Assembly: GCF_014648895.1 (NCBI RefSeq)
Contig: NZ_BMRZ01000002.1
Span: forward strand, 868,001 to 932,000
Direction of reading: 5' to 3'
DNA: 64,000 bases
Source: Streptomyces tanashiensis
Lineage (GTDB): Bacteria > Actinomycetota > Actinomycetes > Streptomycetales > Streptomycetaceae
The position numbers and the translations under genes are program-made. The notes beneath the pieces were generated by a model. The model was not told the DNA's origin and searched no databases. It worked only from the letters and a program-made list of their open reading frames with translations. Of the stretch, positions 42,138 through 51,056 are shown one piece after another (the first letter of the stretch is position 1; every line of letters starts with the position of its first letter).

Positions 42138-44165
42138 TCACCGCTGGGCCAGGCCCGCCGGGGCCGGCGGGCTCTGTGTTCCGCCGCGGGGTACCGGGAC
42201 GTGCGGGCGATGCCGTGATGACAGCGCGCCGGCCGCCGTCGTGGCGAGGTCGAAGGAGGTGAGAAGGAGGCGCAGGGCCCGGCGGGCCTGCGGGGCGTCG
42301 ACCCGGGCTTCGAGGTCCGCCAGGGCGCGACGGGCACGGTGCCGGGCGCGGCCGGTGTGTCCGGCGCGGTGGTCGGCGAAGGCACGGGCGTAGTGGGCCA
42401 GCGCCGTGGCCCACGCGTCGTTCGCGCAGTCCGGCTGTGCGAGCGCCCGGCGGGCGGTACGGGCCGCCGCCGTCGGGGTGCGGTGGGCCTGGACCACGGC
42501 CAGGGCGGCCAGGCTCACGGTGGGCGACGGGCCTCCGGGAGCGCCGCCGGCCGTGGTGTCCGCCGCCTGCCGGTAGTACGCGGCGGCCGATTCGAGGTCC
42601 TGTCGCTGCCAGGCCAGGGTTCCGTGCACATGGGCGATGCGGCCGAGGAGGGCGTCGTCGCCCGCGAGCACGGCAGCGGGCCAGGCGAGCGACAGCAGCT
42701 CGTGCGCCGTGCGCGGATCCCACGCCGTGCTGAGCCAGGCCGCGAGCCATCGGCCCCGCGCCACGAGCCGGCTGTCCGCCGGCAGCCGGGGGAGCAGTGC
42801 GTGCAGGTGGTCGCTGCCTTCTCGGGCGTGGTCGTGGACCGCCCACCAGAACCAGAGGTGCAGCATGGCCTCCAGGGACGTCTCGGCATGACCGGTCCCG
42901 GCCCCGGCACGGTGCACGAGGGCCATCAGGTCGTCGTGTTCGTCCTGGACGGTCTGCAGCGCCTGTCGCTGAAGGCCGGTGCTCCACAGGGTCTCGGCGA
43001 CGGCCGCCACTCCGCGGAAGTGCGCGGCATGCCGCTCCCAGGTCGTCGGCCGCTCCCCAGCCGCCGCGAGCCGTTCCGTCCCGAAGTCGCGGGCGGCCCG
43101 GGCCATGCGGTAGCGGGGCAGGCTCACCGCGCCCGCCTCCCCGAGGGTCCGGAGCACACCGGTGGCGCTCAACACCGCGAGGGCGGGCGGCACTTCGTGC
43201 GGCGCGAGGTCGGACCCCGCACACACGAACACCGCCGCCGCCTCCGTGAAGGAGCCGGCGAAGGCACTGAGCCGGCGCCAGACCCTGCGCTGCGCCGGTT
43301 CGCACAGGGCGTGCACGGCCCCGAGGGAGGTCCGCAGCGTGCGGTGCCGCAGTAGGAGCGGCGCGGGGTCGGCGAGCCGGCACTGGCCGGCTTCGAGGTG
43401 GGCGGCGAGCTCTTCCATCGTCCACTCCCCCAGCCTGCCGGCGGCCAGTTCGAGGGCCAGGGGTACGCCCTCCAGCAGGCGGCACACCCGCGCCAGGGCC
43501 GCCGGGTCGGGTTCCTCGCTCCACCCGCGTTCCCGCGCGCGGGCGACCAGGAGTTCCGCGGCCGGGGACGCACCCGCCCGGCCCGGTGCCGTGTCGACCG
43601 GCAGCGGCGCCAGTCCGACGACCTTCTCGTCACCGAGCCCGAGCGGCCGCCGCGCGGTCACCAGGATCCGTACCGCCGGCCGGGCCATCCGGAGCGCCTG
43701 GACCAGACCGATGCACTCCGTGTGCACGGGGTCGACATCGTCCAGGAGGAGGAGCACCCCACCGGCCGGGAGGGTACGAGCGGGTACGGCGAGGTCCGTA
43801 TGCGCACCCACACCGGTACCGGTACCGGCACCGCTCCGGGCCACCGGATCCCAGGGCAGCCCCGCACCGCTCAGCGCGCGGGCGACCCGCGCCGTCAGCG
43901 CCCGGCGTCCCACGGGGACCCCGTCGTGCCACCGCACCCGGACCACCGTCCGCCAGGGGCCGTCCAGGGGTGACGTGACCGCGGCCAGCGCCAGCCGGCT
44001 CTTCCCCGTCCCGACCGCGCCCGTCACGGTGACCAGCGGGTGCCCGGACACGGCGCTCCGGAGCTCGGCGAGCTCCGCGTCGCGTCCGACCAGGGCGTGA
44101 CCGTCCCGGAGGCAGTCCACGAACCGGGCTTCGTCTTCCTCGCCCCGAGTCCACATCTCCGGCAC
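42138..44165 (-). CDS. NB-ARC/AAA-like ATPase of the regulator type, without an HTH
   Basis: A 675-residue protein. The P-loop is TVTGAVGTGKSRLAL near residue 47, Walker B GGVLLLLDDVDP near 140, and sensor RILVTARRPLGLG near 165. A winged-helix-like and TPR-like C-terminal half of about 400 residues follows (LAAWLSTAWDPRTAHELL, AAAYYRQAADTTAG). It resembles the ATPase-TPR part of SARP or LuxR-family large regulators, but no SARP or LuxR DNA-binding domain is present. It may therefore act through a partner. GTG at 44165 or ATG at 44156 could start it. It diverges from a terpene synthase gene. Confidence 0.78.
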   Translation of the reverse strand: MPEMWTRGEEDEARFVDCLRDGHALVGRDAELAELRSAVSGHPLVTVTGAVGTGKSRLALAAVTSPLDGPWRTVVRVRWHDGVPVGRRALTARVARALSGAGLPWDPVARSGAGTGTGVGAHTDLAVPARTLPAGGVLLLLDDVDPVHTECIGLVQALRMARPAVRILVTARRPLGLGDEKVVGLAPLPVDTAPGRAGASPAAELLVARARERGWSEEPDPAALARVCRLLEGVPLALELAAGRLGEWTMEELAAHLEAGQCRLADPAPLLLRHRTLRTSLGAVHALCEPAQRRVWRRLSAFAGSFTEAAAVFVCAGSDLAPHEVPPALAVLSATGVLRTLGEAGAVSLPRYRMARAARDFGTERLAAAGERPTTWERHAAHFRGVAAVAETLWSTGLQRQALQTVQDEHDDLMALVHRAGAGTGHAETSLEAMLHLWFWWAVHDHAREGSDHLHALLPRLPADSRLVARGRWLAAWLSTAWDPRTAHELLSLAWPAAVLAGDDALLGRIAHVHGTLAWQRQDLESAAAYYRQAADTTAGGAPGGPSPTVSLAALAVVQAHRTPTAAARTARRALAQPDCANDAWATALAHYARAFADHRAGHTGRARHRARRALADLEARVDAPQARRALRLLLTSFDLATTAAGALSSRHRPHVPVPRGGTQSPPAPAGLAQR

Positions 44166-44503
44166 CGTGCACCCTCCAGATCTTCGCTCTCGCCCGCCGA
44201 CCCGCCACGATCGGGAGTCGGCACAGAACCCGCAGGTCCCGGATGCAGAACCGTCACTGCACCGGGGTCACGGCAATCCCAACGCGCCCACCCGTCCATG
44301 GGTGGCGCGGACGGGGGACGAACCACCCGCCGCAACGAACGCTGGAACGCGTGACCGACACGCACGATCGATACGGACGTAACAATTCCGTTGGCTTGAA
44401 AGCGATCTGCTTGACGTTTCTGGCAGTTGATGATCGATTCAAGTAATCTTCCATCGCGCCGGGGGCGTCAGGGGATCACCCGGGATCACAACCTGGGGGG
44501 CCA
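44166..44503. promoter_or_regulatory. Divergent regulatory region between the ATPase and terpene synthase genes
   Basis: This 338-bp gap holds no gene. An AT-richer part at 44380-44450 carries a TTGACG at 44411-44416 and a possible weak -10 TCGATT at 44434-44439 (17-bp spacing). Flanking it are related inverted words, CTTGAAagCGAT at 44395-44406 and ATCGATTCAAG at about 44433-44443, which could be operator half-sites. It probably drives the terpene synthase gene. Confidence 0.45.
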
Positions 44504-45457
44504 GTGTCCAAAGCGACCACGCTCGACCTGCCGTTTCCGCCTCGCAGCAATCCGCACCAGGCATTCGTCGCGCAGCCCAACCGCGACTGGCTCCTCCGTC
44601 ACGAGGGACTCGCCGCCGCCATCGCCCTTCCGGCGTACGACAAGTGGGACGTGCCCCGCCTCGCCGCGTTCACCAGCCCCGATTCCGCCGCCGACGACCT
44701 CGTCCTCGCCGCGGACCTGCTCAGCTTCTACTTCCTCTTCGACGACCGGTTCGACTCGGACCTCGGCCGGGCCCCGGCACAAGTGGCCGAGATATGCACC
44801 CGCCTGACGGACCTTCTGCACGGGGAGGGCCCGGCGCCCGACGTCCGCACCCCTGTCGAGCGGGCCTTCGCCGACCTCTGGGAGCGCAGCCTGCACGGCA
44901 TGTCCGCGCGATGGCGGGCCCGGTCCGCGTACAACTGGGAGTGGTACTTCGCCTGCCACCCCGCCGAGGCCGCCGGCCGGCTCTCCGGCCGCCTCCCCGA
45001 CCGGGAGAGCTACCTCGCGCTCCGCCGGGGCACGGCCGCCATGGAGACCCTCTTCGACATGGTCGAGCGGCTCAACCGCTTCGAGCTGCCCCAGGAAGTG
45101 CTGCACCACCCGGTGTTCCGCCGGATGCGCCAACTGGCGGCCGACATACCGTCGTTCACCAACGACGTGCACTCGTACGCCCAGGAACTCGCCCGGGGCG
45201 ACGTCGCCAACCTGGTGATGATCGTCCGCGAGGAACGCGGCGGCACTCCTGAACAGGCGGCCGTCCAGGTGATGCGCGAGGCACAGACCATGGTCGACCG
45301 CTTCGTGGAGCTGTCGGCCGATGTCCCCGGGATATGCGACCTCCTCGGCCTCACCCCGGCCGCACGCGAGGCGGCCCACCGGTACGTGGACGGCCTGGCC
45401 GCCTGGATAGCCGGCTACCACCGGTGGGAGATAGACACCGGCCGCTACGGCCACTGA
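44504..45457 (+). CDS. Class I terpene synthase
   Basis: This 317-residue enzyme starts at a GTG after GGGGGG. The first Mg2+ motif is DDRFD (Asp80, Asp81, Asp84) and the second NSE triad is N220DVHSYAQE (Asn220, Ser224, Glu228). The terminal RY motif is TGRYGH. The size and motifs match bacterial sesquiterpene synthases that ionise farnesyl diphosphate. No prenyltransferase or P450 is adjacent, so the product may be an unmodified, volatile hydrocarbon or alcohol. Product identity cannot be read from sequence. It is not a geosmin synthase, which is a two-domain protein. Confidence 0.93.
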   Translation: MSKATTLDLPFPPRSNPHQAFVAQPNRDWLLRHEGLAAAIALPAYDKWDVPRLAAFTSPDSAADDLVLAADLLSFYFLFDDRFDSDLGRAPAQVAEICTRLTDLLHGEGPAPDVRTPVERAFADLWERSLHGMSARWRARSAYNWEWYFACHPAEAAGRLSGRLPDRESYLALRRGTAAMETLFDMVERLNRFELPQEVLHHPVFRRMRQLAADIPSFTNDVHSYAQELARGDVANLVMIVREERGGTPEQAAVQVMREAQTMVDRFVELSADVPGICDLLGLTPAAREAAHRYVDGLAAWIAGYHRWEIDTGRYGH

Positions 45458-45586
45458 CCGACGACCGAGCCGGCCGGCACCTTCCCCAGGGCCCGGCCTG
45501 CCCCTTCCGCAGCCGGGTCCGGGGGTCGTCGCCGGCGGCGCCCATGGTGGAGCGGTACCGCTCGGCGTCCTCGGCCGTGCTGCGGC

Positions 45587-45991
45587 GAGCTCGGCGCCGA
45601 CGACGTCGTCGACTACGTGACCACCCCCGACTGGGCCGGGGAGGTCCGGGCCCTCACCGAGGGCCGGGGCGCCGACCGTGTCGTCGACGTCGCCGGCCTC
45701 CTCCACGAGTCCGTCCGCGCCATCGCCCTGGGCGGCACGATCGCGTGCGTCGGCTTCACCGGCAGGACCGCCCCGCCGCTCGACCCCCAGGCCCTCTTCG
45801 CCTCCGGTGCCACCCTCCGCAGCGTGGCGGTCGGCAGCCGCGCCCAGTTCACCGCGATGAACGCCTTCATCGAGACGCACGGACTCCGGCCGGTCATCGA
45901 CCGCGTCTTCCCGTTCGAGCAGGCCGTCGACGCCTACCGCCACTACGCCGACGCCTCCCCCTTCGGCAAAGTCGTCATCCACCACTCCTGA
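45587..45991 (+). pseudogene. 3' remnant of a zinc-binding (MDR-family) alcohol dehydrogenase
   Basis: The frame encodes only the C-terminal third of an MDR oxidoreductase: ELGADDVVDY, then EGRGADRVVDVAGLLHESVR, ALGGTIACVGFTG, and the family ending VFPFEQAVDAYRHYADASP. Intact members are about 330-340 residues; about 134 remain. The catalytic GroES-like domain and the glycine-rich NADP motif are missing. Upstream of about 45587 the frame reads as non-coding. An internal GTG at 45617 could start a 124-residue product but without an RBS. The 130 bp before it, after the terpene synthase, show no other gene. Confidence 0.8.
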
Positions 45992-46805
45992 CCCCGGCGT
46001 CGCTCCCCGCCACCCCCTGGTCCCAGTACTGGGAGAGCGCTCCCTCCCGGTACGGAGCCGGGCTCACGCTCAGTTCACCGGCGAAGGGGCGGTCGAGGAC
46101 GAAGACGAGGAGGAGGCTGAAGCCGATGAGGGCGGCGACCGAGGCGACGAAGAGGAGCTGGATCCTGAGCTTGCGCATGCCGTAGAGGAAGGTCAGCGGG
46201 ACGAGGACGAGGGCGCCGCCGAAGGCCAGGACCTGGAGCAGGGGCGGAAGTTCCTGCTGGGCCATGGTCAGGCGGGCCCGGCGCTGGGCGGCGACGTCGT
46301 TGAGATGGGTGACGGCCTCCTCGTAGAAGACCTCCTCGCGCGATGTCTTCGGGTCGTACGCCTGGAGGACGTCGAAGGCCGCCCGGAGATGCCCCTCCGT
46401 GGCCCCGAAGCTCGGCTGCCCGGCCCGCATGCGGGGCCACTGGTCCTCGACGACCGCGTGGACGTAGCCGCTGAGCGCCGCATCGAGGTCGGTGCGCACC
46501 TCGGGCGGGAAGGCGACGGCGTCGCGCGCGATGAGCGCGACGTCGGTCGCCTCGCTCGCGACGATGGTCTGCGTACTGTCCAGCTGCGTCCAGAGGGTGA
46601 CGATGACGAAGGCGAGGATGATCCCGTAGATCGCGCCGAACATCCCCAGCGTCACCCCGACCATGTCGTTGTGCTCCCCGCGGGCCAGCGACGGATACCT
46701 GCGGCGGAGCAGCACGCTGCCGGCCACCGCGAGGACGACGGTCCCGCCGACGGTGACCGCGGCCAGGGTGAAGGTGCTGAAGTGATTGAGGAGCCAGAGC
46801 GACAT
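45975..46805 (-). CDS. DUF4239 (bestrophin-like) membrane protein
   Basis: A 276-residue membrane protein with four hydrophobic segments: two near the N-terminus (FTLAAVTVGGTVVLAVAGSV and MFGAIYGIILAFVIVTLWTQ) and two near the C-terminus (LLQVLAFGGALVLVPLTFLY and LLFVASVAALIGFSLLLVFV). Between them is a soluble helical domain. The EHNDMVGVTLGMFGAIYGII block is the DUF4239 signature, a family sometimes called bestrophin-like. Its end overlaps the oxidoreductase remnant by 17 bp on the other strand. The function may be ion passage, but this is only a family-level guess. Confidence 0.85.
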   Translation of the reverse strand: MSLWLLNHFSTFTLAAVTVGGTVVLAVAGSVLLRRRYPSLARGEHNDMVGVTLGMFGAIYGIILAFVIVTLWTQLDSTQTIVASEATDVALIARDAVAFPPEVRTDLDAALSGYVHAVVEDQWPRMRAGQPSFGATEGHLRAAFDVLQAYDPKTSREEVFYEEAVTHLNDVAAQRRARLTMAQQELPPLLQVLAFGGALVLVPLTFLYGMRKLRIQLLFVASVAALIGFSLLLVFVLDRPFAGELSVSPAPYREGALSQYWDQGVAGSDAGVRSGG

Positions 46806-46963
46806 GTGCGCGGAGTCTAGGTGCGACGCACGGCCGTTCTCGCTCCACGGCGGCGATCACGGTGAATGATCACTCGCCCGTGTCGGCGATGGAACACGCT
46901 GTCGCCACGACAGCTCCGTGCCACGGGTTCAGGACGACTCGACGGCTCGGCCGACAGGGGGCG

Positions 46964-47869
46964 TCACGCTCCTCCGGGCGGAGTGACCGCGTCGCCGTAC
47001 AGCCGGAACAGCCGAAGGGGTGACACGGCGGTGCCCTGGGCGGCGGTGGGGCGGGCACGGAGGGCCGCCCAGCACTCCTGGGCGAGTCTGCGGGCACGGC
47101 TGCCGGGCCAGGGCCGGGGCAGCAGTTCCAGGGGCAGGAGCGGGTCGGGGGTCATGGCGCGGCTGAACTCCGCGGCGAGTTCCACGGCGAGGCCGATCCG
47201 CTCCGCCCCCGACAGCTCCGCTCCGTGGGCGAGCCGGTCCGCGCACGTCTCGGCGAAGGCGGCGAGCTGCTCGTGGCGGGCGGAGATCTCGTCCAGGGGC
47301 CAGATGGCGGCGGCCAGTCGGAGCGGGTCCTCGACGTCGCCGATGCGCAGGTCCCGGCTGGTGAGGAAGGTGACGTTGTCGAGGACGTCGAGGTGCCGGG
47401 CCTGCGCCTCGACGAGACCGGCGATGGGGTTGGCGGCGACGTACAGGCCGCCCTGGACGGGCGCGGCGCCCAGGTGCAGGAGGGCTTCCCGGAGGGCGTC
47501 GCGGGCGTCGCGGCGCGCCTCCGGGACCGCGAACGCGAACAGGTGCCAGGTGCCGTCCCAGGGCGCGAGTCCGCTGTCCTGACGGTAGGCGTGGCGGACG
47601 TGGTCGGCGTCGGGGGCGAAGGTTCCGGTGGAGGGATCGGCGACGGCCCGCAGGACGGCCTTGCGCCCTCGCCCGTCCTGCACGAACCGGCCTTCGGCGA
47701 CCAGGCGTTTGACGCACAGACGGACCTGTTGATCGGTCATGCCGAGGAGCTCGGCGACGCCGTAGAGCTCACCACCGTCGACCGTCCCGTCCTCACGGAC
47801 CAGGGCGTGGACGAGCAGCCGGGTGGCAACCTCCGGACGCCGCACGCGGTCCTGCTCTGTGTGATTCAT
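46964..47869 (-). CDS. PaaX-family transcriptional regulator
   Basis: This 301-residue protein has an N-terminal winged helix (ELYGVAELLGMTDQQVRLCV, KRLVAEGRFVQDGRGRKAVL). The PaaX core follows with WDGTWHLFAFAVPEARRDAR and LREALLHLGAAPVQGGLYVA. The C-terminal helical domain contains FAETCADRL. PaaX represses phenylacetate degradation in other bacteria, but no paa genes are here, so the effector is unknown. The start ATG overlaps the acetyltransferase stop (ATGA). Confidence 0.9.
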   Translation of the reverse strand: MNHTEQDRVRRPEVATRLLVHALVREDGTVDGGELYGVAELLGMTDQQVRLCVKRLVAEGRFVQDGRGRKAVLRAVADPSTGTFAPDADHVRHAYRQDSGLAPWDGTWHLFAFAVPEARRDARDALREALLHLGAAPVQGGLYVAANPIAGLVEAQARHLDVLDNVTFLTSRDLRIGDVEDPLRLAAAIWPLDEISARHEQLAAFAETCADRLAHGAELSGAERIGLAVELAAEFSRAMTPDPLLPLELLPRPWPGSRARRLAQECWAALRARPTAAQGTAVSPLRLFRLYGDAVTPPGGA

Positions 47870-48522
47870 CGGGGGATTCCTCCGCGCTGGTCGTCCGGCG
47901 TGACGGGCCGGTGCATGGTGTCCACGGCGCCGAACCCCATCGGCTTCCGCAGGAAAGGGGTCCGCCGGGTGCGTACGGTACGGAAGCCGTGGCGTTCGTA
48001 CAGGGCCTTGGCACGGGGGTTCACGTCGATGACGTCGAGCCGGATCCGGGAACAGTCGTGCTCGGCGGCCACGGCGACGATCTCACGCAGCAGCAGGCCG
48101 CCGATGCCACCGCCCCGCTGCGCCGGTGCGACACAGATGCCGTCCATCACGAGCTCGCCGTCGGCGGGCTCGCGGGTGAACAGGGCGAGGAGGGCGAGCC
48201 GGGGCAGCCCGCGCAGGGAGCCGTACGCGGACAGCACGTCACGCGCCGAACCACCGATCAGGGCGCGGCCCGCGAGGTGGTAGCCGGCGACGCCGACGAC
48301 ACGGCCCGCGCCGTCGAGTGCGGTGATCCCTCGGTCGTGGTGGAGATGGGCGGCGAGGAACGCGCGGCCCTCGTCGGGCGGGCCGAGCGCCCCGCCGAGC
48401 TTGCGACCGAAGGCCTCCCAGTACAAGGCGGCCACCTGCTCCTCCGCCCCTTCGGGGATTCTCCGGTACGCGCGGGGGAAGCCGCTGTGACCTCGCCCCG
48501 TCGGCTCCTGTGCTGGGTTCAA
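47866..48522 (-). CDS. GNAT-family acetyltransferase coupled to the PaaX-like regulator
   Basis: A 218-residue acetyltransferase starting at a TTG with GGGAAGG ahead. The acetyl-CoA loop is GICVAPAQRGGGIGGLLLRE and the C-terminal motif is IDVNPRAKALYERHGFRTV. It is the first gene of a two-gene unit with the PaaX-like regulator. The substrate is unknown. Its promoter shares the 48523-48638 region with the divergent DUF418 gene. That region is AT-rich for this window and holds an ACGATCGT palindrome. Confidence 0.9.
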   Translation of the reverse strand: MNPAQEPTGRGHSGFPRAYRRIPEGAEEQVAALYWEAFGRKLGGALGPPDEGRAFLAAHLHHDRGITALDGAGRVVGVAGYHLAGRALIGGSARDVLSAYGSLRGLPRLALLALFTREPADGELVMDGICVAPAQRGGGIGGLLLREIVAVAAEHDCSRIRLDVIDVNPRAKALYERHGFRTVRTRRTPFLRKPMGFGAVDTMHRPVTPDDQRGGIPR

Positions 48523-48638
48523 GACCGGCCTTCCCTCGGTACGCGGACCGCTGCGCGGCTTCCCTCACCCCCCCTGCCGACAATCATAGTACGCTCGTGA
48601 GAGACACGATCGTTTTGGATTCGTTAGTTTGGAGCGCC

Positions 48639-49928
48639 GTGAGAGCCCGGACGCATGGCGAGGACCCCTCGCACCCCCTCCCCGCGGCAGGACAGCGACA
48701 GGAACGGCACCAGGAGCAACGGCAGCCGGCGAGCGGCACCCGGCTGGCGCAGGTCGACGCACTCCGCGGCTTCGCGCTCCTCGGCATCCTGATGGTCAAC
48801 ATCACCTACATGGCCTCCGCCTATCACGGCAGCGGCCTGGAGGACCCGGGCCTCGACGGCCCCGTGAGCGAGACCGTCCGCCGACTGGTGGCGGTGTTCT
48901 TCGAGGCGAAGTTCTTCCTGCTGTTCTCCTTCCTGTTCGGCTACAGCTTCACGCTCCAGATGGACTCGGCCGACCGGGGCGGCGCGCGCTTCACGCCGCG
49001 GTTCCTGCGGCGGCTGACGGGACTGTTCGCGTTCGGTGTCGTCCACGCCGTCGTCCTCTTCCCCGGCGACATCCTCACCCTGTACGCCGTGCTCGGCCTG
49101 GTCCTGCTCGCGCTGCGCGGCCTCCGGCCCCCTACGGCCGTGCGGGTCGCGGTGGTCCTGCTCGTGGTGACCGCCGTCGGGTACGCGCTCCTCGCGCTCG
49201 GCGTCGGGCTCACGGGCGGGGACGACTCGATCCCACCGTCCACGGCCGCCGCCGCGGCGCAGACGACCGAGGCCCTGCGCGGTGGTCCGGCCTCGGTCAT
49301 CGGCGCCCACCTCCGCGACCTGCCCGACATGGCGTTCGTACTGGTCTTCTTCCAGGCGCCGTCCGCGTTCGCCGCGTTCCTGCTGGGTCTGGCCGCCGGA
49401 CGCCGTCGAGCCCTCGCGGACGCCGACCGCCATCAGCGACTGCTGCGACGGCTCCAGTGGGCGGGCTTCACGGTCGGTCTGCCGGGCGCCCTCGTGTACG
49501 CGGACGCGAGCCTGAACCACGCCGGGTCCGCCTACCACCTCTTCGCCGTGAGCGTCGACGTGATCACGGCTCCGCTGCTGGCCGCCGCCTACGCGGCGAC
49601 GGTGCTCCGCCTCGTCCACGGCCGCCACGGCCGCGGGGTGGTCGCCGCGCTCGCGCCGGCGGGCCGGATGTCGCTGACCAACTATCTCGGTCAATCCCTC
49701 GTCTGCGCCCTGCTGTTCACCGGCTTCGGGGCCGCTCTCATCGGCCGCGTCGCACCCCTCGGTGTCGCGGCGATCGCCCTGGTCCTGTTCGCGGCCCAGA
49801 CGGTGGCGAGCCGCTGGTGGCTGCGCCGCCACGCCTACGGTCCGCTGGAGTGGCTCCTGCGCGCCTGGACCACGCTGTCGGTTCCACCGTGGCGCGCCCG
49901 GGACGAAATACGTCCGCCGAGGCCTTAG
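48639..49928 (+). CDS. DUF418 (YeiB-like) membrane protein
   Basis: I chose the GTG at 48639 because GGAG stands 4 bp ahead. The product is 429 residues with an N-terminal Gln/His-rich cytoplasmic tail. It has about ten membrane segments, starting DALRGFALLGILMVNITYMA. The C-terminal GRMSLTNYLGQSLVCALLF and TVASRWWLRRHAYGPLEWLL are the DUF418 signature. The family is related to membrane acyltransferases, but its activity is not known. Confidence 0.9.
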   Translation: MRARTHGEDPSHPLPAAGQRQERHQEQRQPASGTRLAQVDALRGFALLGILMVNITYMASAYHGSGLEDPGLDGPVSETVRRLVAVFFEAKFFLLFSFLFGYSFTLQMDSADRGGARFTPRFLRRLTGLFAFGVVHAVVLFPGDILTLYAVLGLVLLALRGLRPPTAVRVAVVLLVVTAVGYALLALGVGLTGGDDSIPPSTAAAAAQTTEALRGGPASVIGAHLRDLPDMAFVLVFFQAPSAFAAFLLGLAAGRRRALADADRHQRLLRRLQWAGFTVGLPGALVYADASLNHAGSAYHLFAVSVDVITAPLLAAAYAATVLRLVHGRHGRGVVAALAPAGRMSLTNYLGQSLVCALLFTGFGAALIGRVAPLGVAAIALVLFAAQTVASRWWLRRHAYGPLEWLLRAWTTLSVPPWRARDEIRPPRP

Positions 49929-49982
49929 TTCCCGTACATCCCCGGTCCCGACCGACCGACCGACCTCACGAAGGAAAGGCAC

Positions 49983-50711
49983 ATGGACATGTCCGGCACG
50001 GATGTGACGACCGTGGTTCGACAGAAGACATCGAACCGGGTTCTGGTGGCGGCCGGGTTTCCCGTCCTGGGCGCGGTGGCCGGATGGCTGCTGAAACTCC
50101 TGGCGCACTGGGCGGCCTCCTGGCCCTGGATACCGTGGGAGGGCCCGGTCAAGCTGATCGACAACGCGCCCGAGCCGGCGGCGACGATCGTCAGCCTGCT
50201 CGTCGGGGCCCTGGCCGGGGGCGTCCTCGTCCTCCTGGCCGAACACGGCTACGTGACCGTCACCATCGAGGACGACCAGGTCACGACGGCCCGCGGCGAC
50301 GCCTCCCGGAGCGTCCCCCGCCACGCGGTCCACGCGGTGTTCGCCGACGGCGGGCGCCTGGTCGTGCTGGGCTCGCGAGGCGAGGAGCTGGCCGTGGAGA
50401 GCAAGAACGAGGGCGCGGACCTGCCGTCGATCACGGAACTCGAGGAGGCCTTCCGCGCCCACGGCTATCCGTGGCTGCCGGAGGGCGACCCGTACCGGGA
50501 CACGTACAGGCGATGGGTCGAGGACACACCGGACCTGCCGGCCGGCGGCAACGCGCTCTTCAAGGCACGGTCCGAGGCCCTCAGGAAGAACGAGGAGAAG
50601 GACATCGCGGACCTGAGGAAGGAACTGGCGCGACTCGGCGTGGTCGTACGCGACGAGGGCAGGCGGCAGTGGTGGCGCCGCGTCGAACAGGGGGAGGCCG
50701 GCGGCCACTGA
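49983..50711 (+). CDS. YqeB-like membrane protein of unknown function
   Basis: A 242-residue protein with GAAGGAAAGG ahead of the ATG. Two membrane segments are visible (LVAAGFPVLGAVAGWLLKLL and IVSLLVGALAGGVLVLLAEH). A cytoplasmic beta domain follows (VTIEDDQVTTARGDASRSV) and a charged helical tail (KNEEKDIADLRKELARLGVV). The blocks RHAVHAVFADGGRLVVLGSR and YRDTYRRWVEDTPDLP resemble YqeB proteins of Bacillus and actinomycetes, by memory only. It follows the DUF418 gene by 54 bp and may be co-transcribed. Confidence 0.72.
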   Translation: MDMSGTDVTTVVRQKTSNRVLVAAGFPVLGAVAGWLLKLLAHWAASWPWIPWEGPVKLIDNAPEPAATIVSLLVGALAGGVLVLLAEHGYVTVTIEDDQVTTARGDASRSVPRHAVHAVFADGGRLVVLGSRGEELAVESKNEGADLPSITELEEAFRAHGYPWLPEGDPYRDTYRRWVEDTPDLPAGGNALFKARSEALRKNEEKDIADLRKELARLGVVVRDEGRRQWWRRVEQGEAGGH

Positions 50712-51056
50712 GTGAACCGGGCTGTCCCTGCCACGCGGCCGGGGCTGCACCGTACGACACCGACCGCGCGACAGACGCGCCTGGCCGGGCTGCCGTCCTG
50801 GCAGCCCGGCCGGGCTGCCAGGTCGTGACGCCGGTGCCGCACTCCACCACCCCGGGCACGCGCTCACCGGAGGAGTCCCCCCGAGGTCGTCACCGCGGCC
50901 ACGGAGGCCGCCTTCCACGGCACCCGTGTGGCGTGCCCTGCCTCCGAGGCGCATCCTGGTGGCGAGATCGTCGGCACGGGCCCGGCTCCCGTGCCCGCCG
51001 GGCCACGGCGCGCGGGCGCCGTACAGCCCGTCCGTCGCCCTGCGGAAGGGAGCGGG
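50712..51056 (+). other. 345-bp gap with two mutually exclusive hairpins (50784-50822)
   Basis: No gene is supported here. Arm A (50784-50794), arm B (50800-50810) and arm C (from 50811) are such that B can pair with A (11 bp, 5-base loop) or join C in a perfect 26-bp palindrome (50797-50822). The simplest role is a terminator for the YqeB-like gene. The alternative pairing is also what an attenuator would need. The SpoIIE gene begins 235 bp further on. Confidence 0.5.

Noticed and set aside
44504..45457. Geosmin or 2-methylisoborneol synthase
   Set aside because: Geosmin synthase is a two-domain protein of more than 700 residues, and 2-MIB synthase has a long Pro-rich N-terminus with a methyltransferase gene beside it. 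Neither is present.
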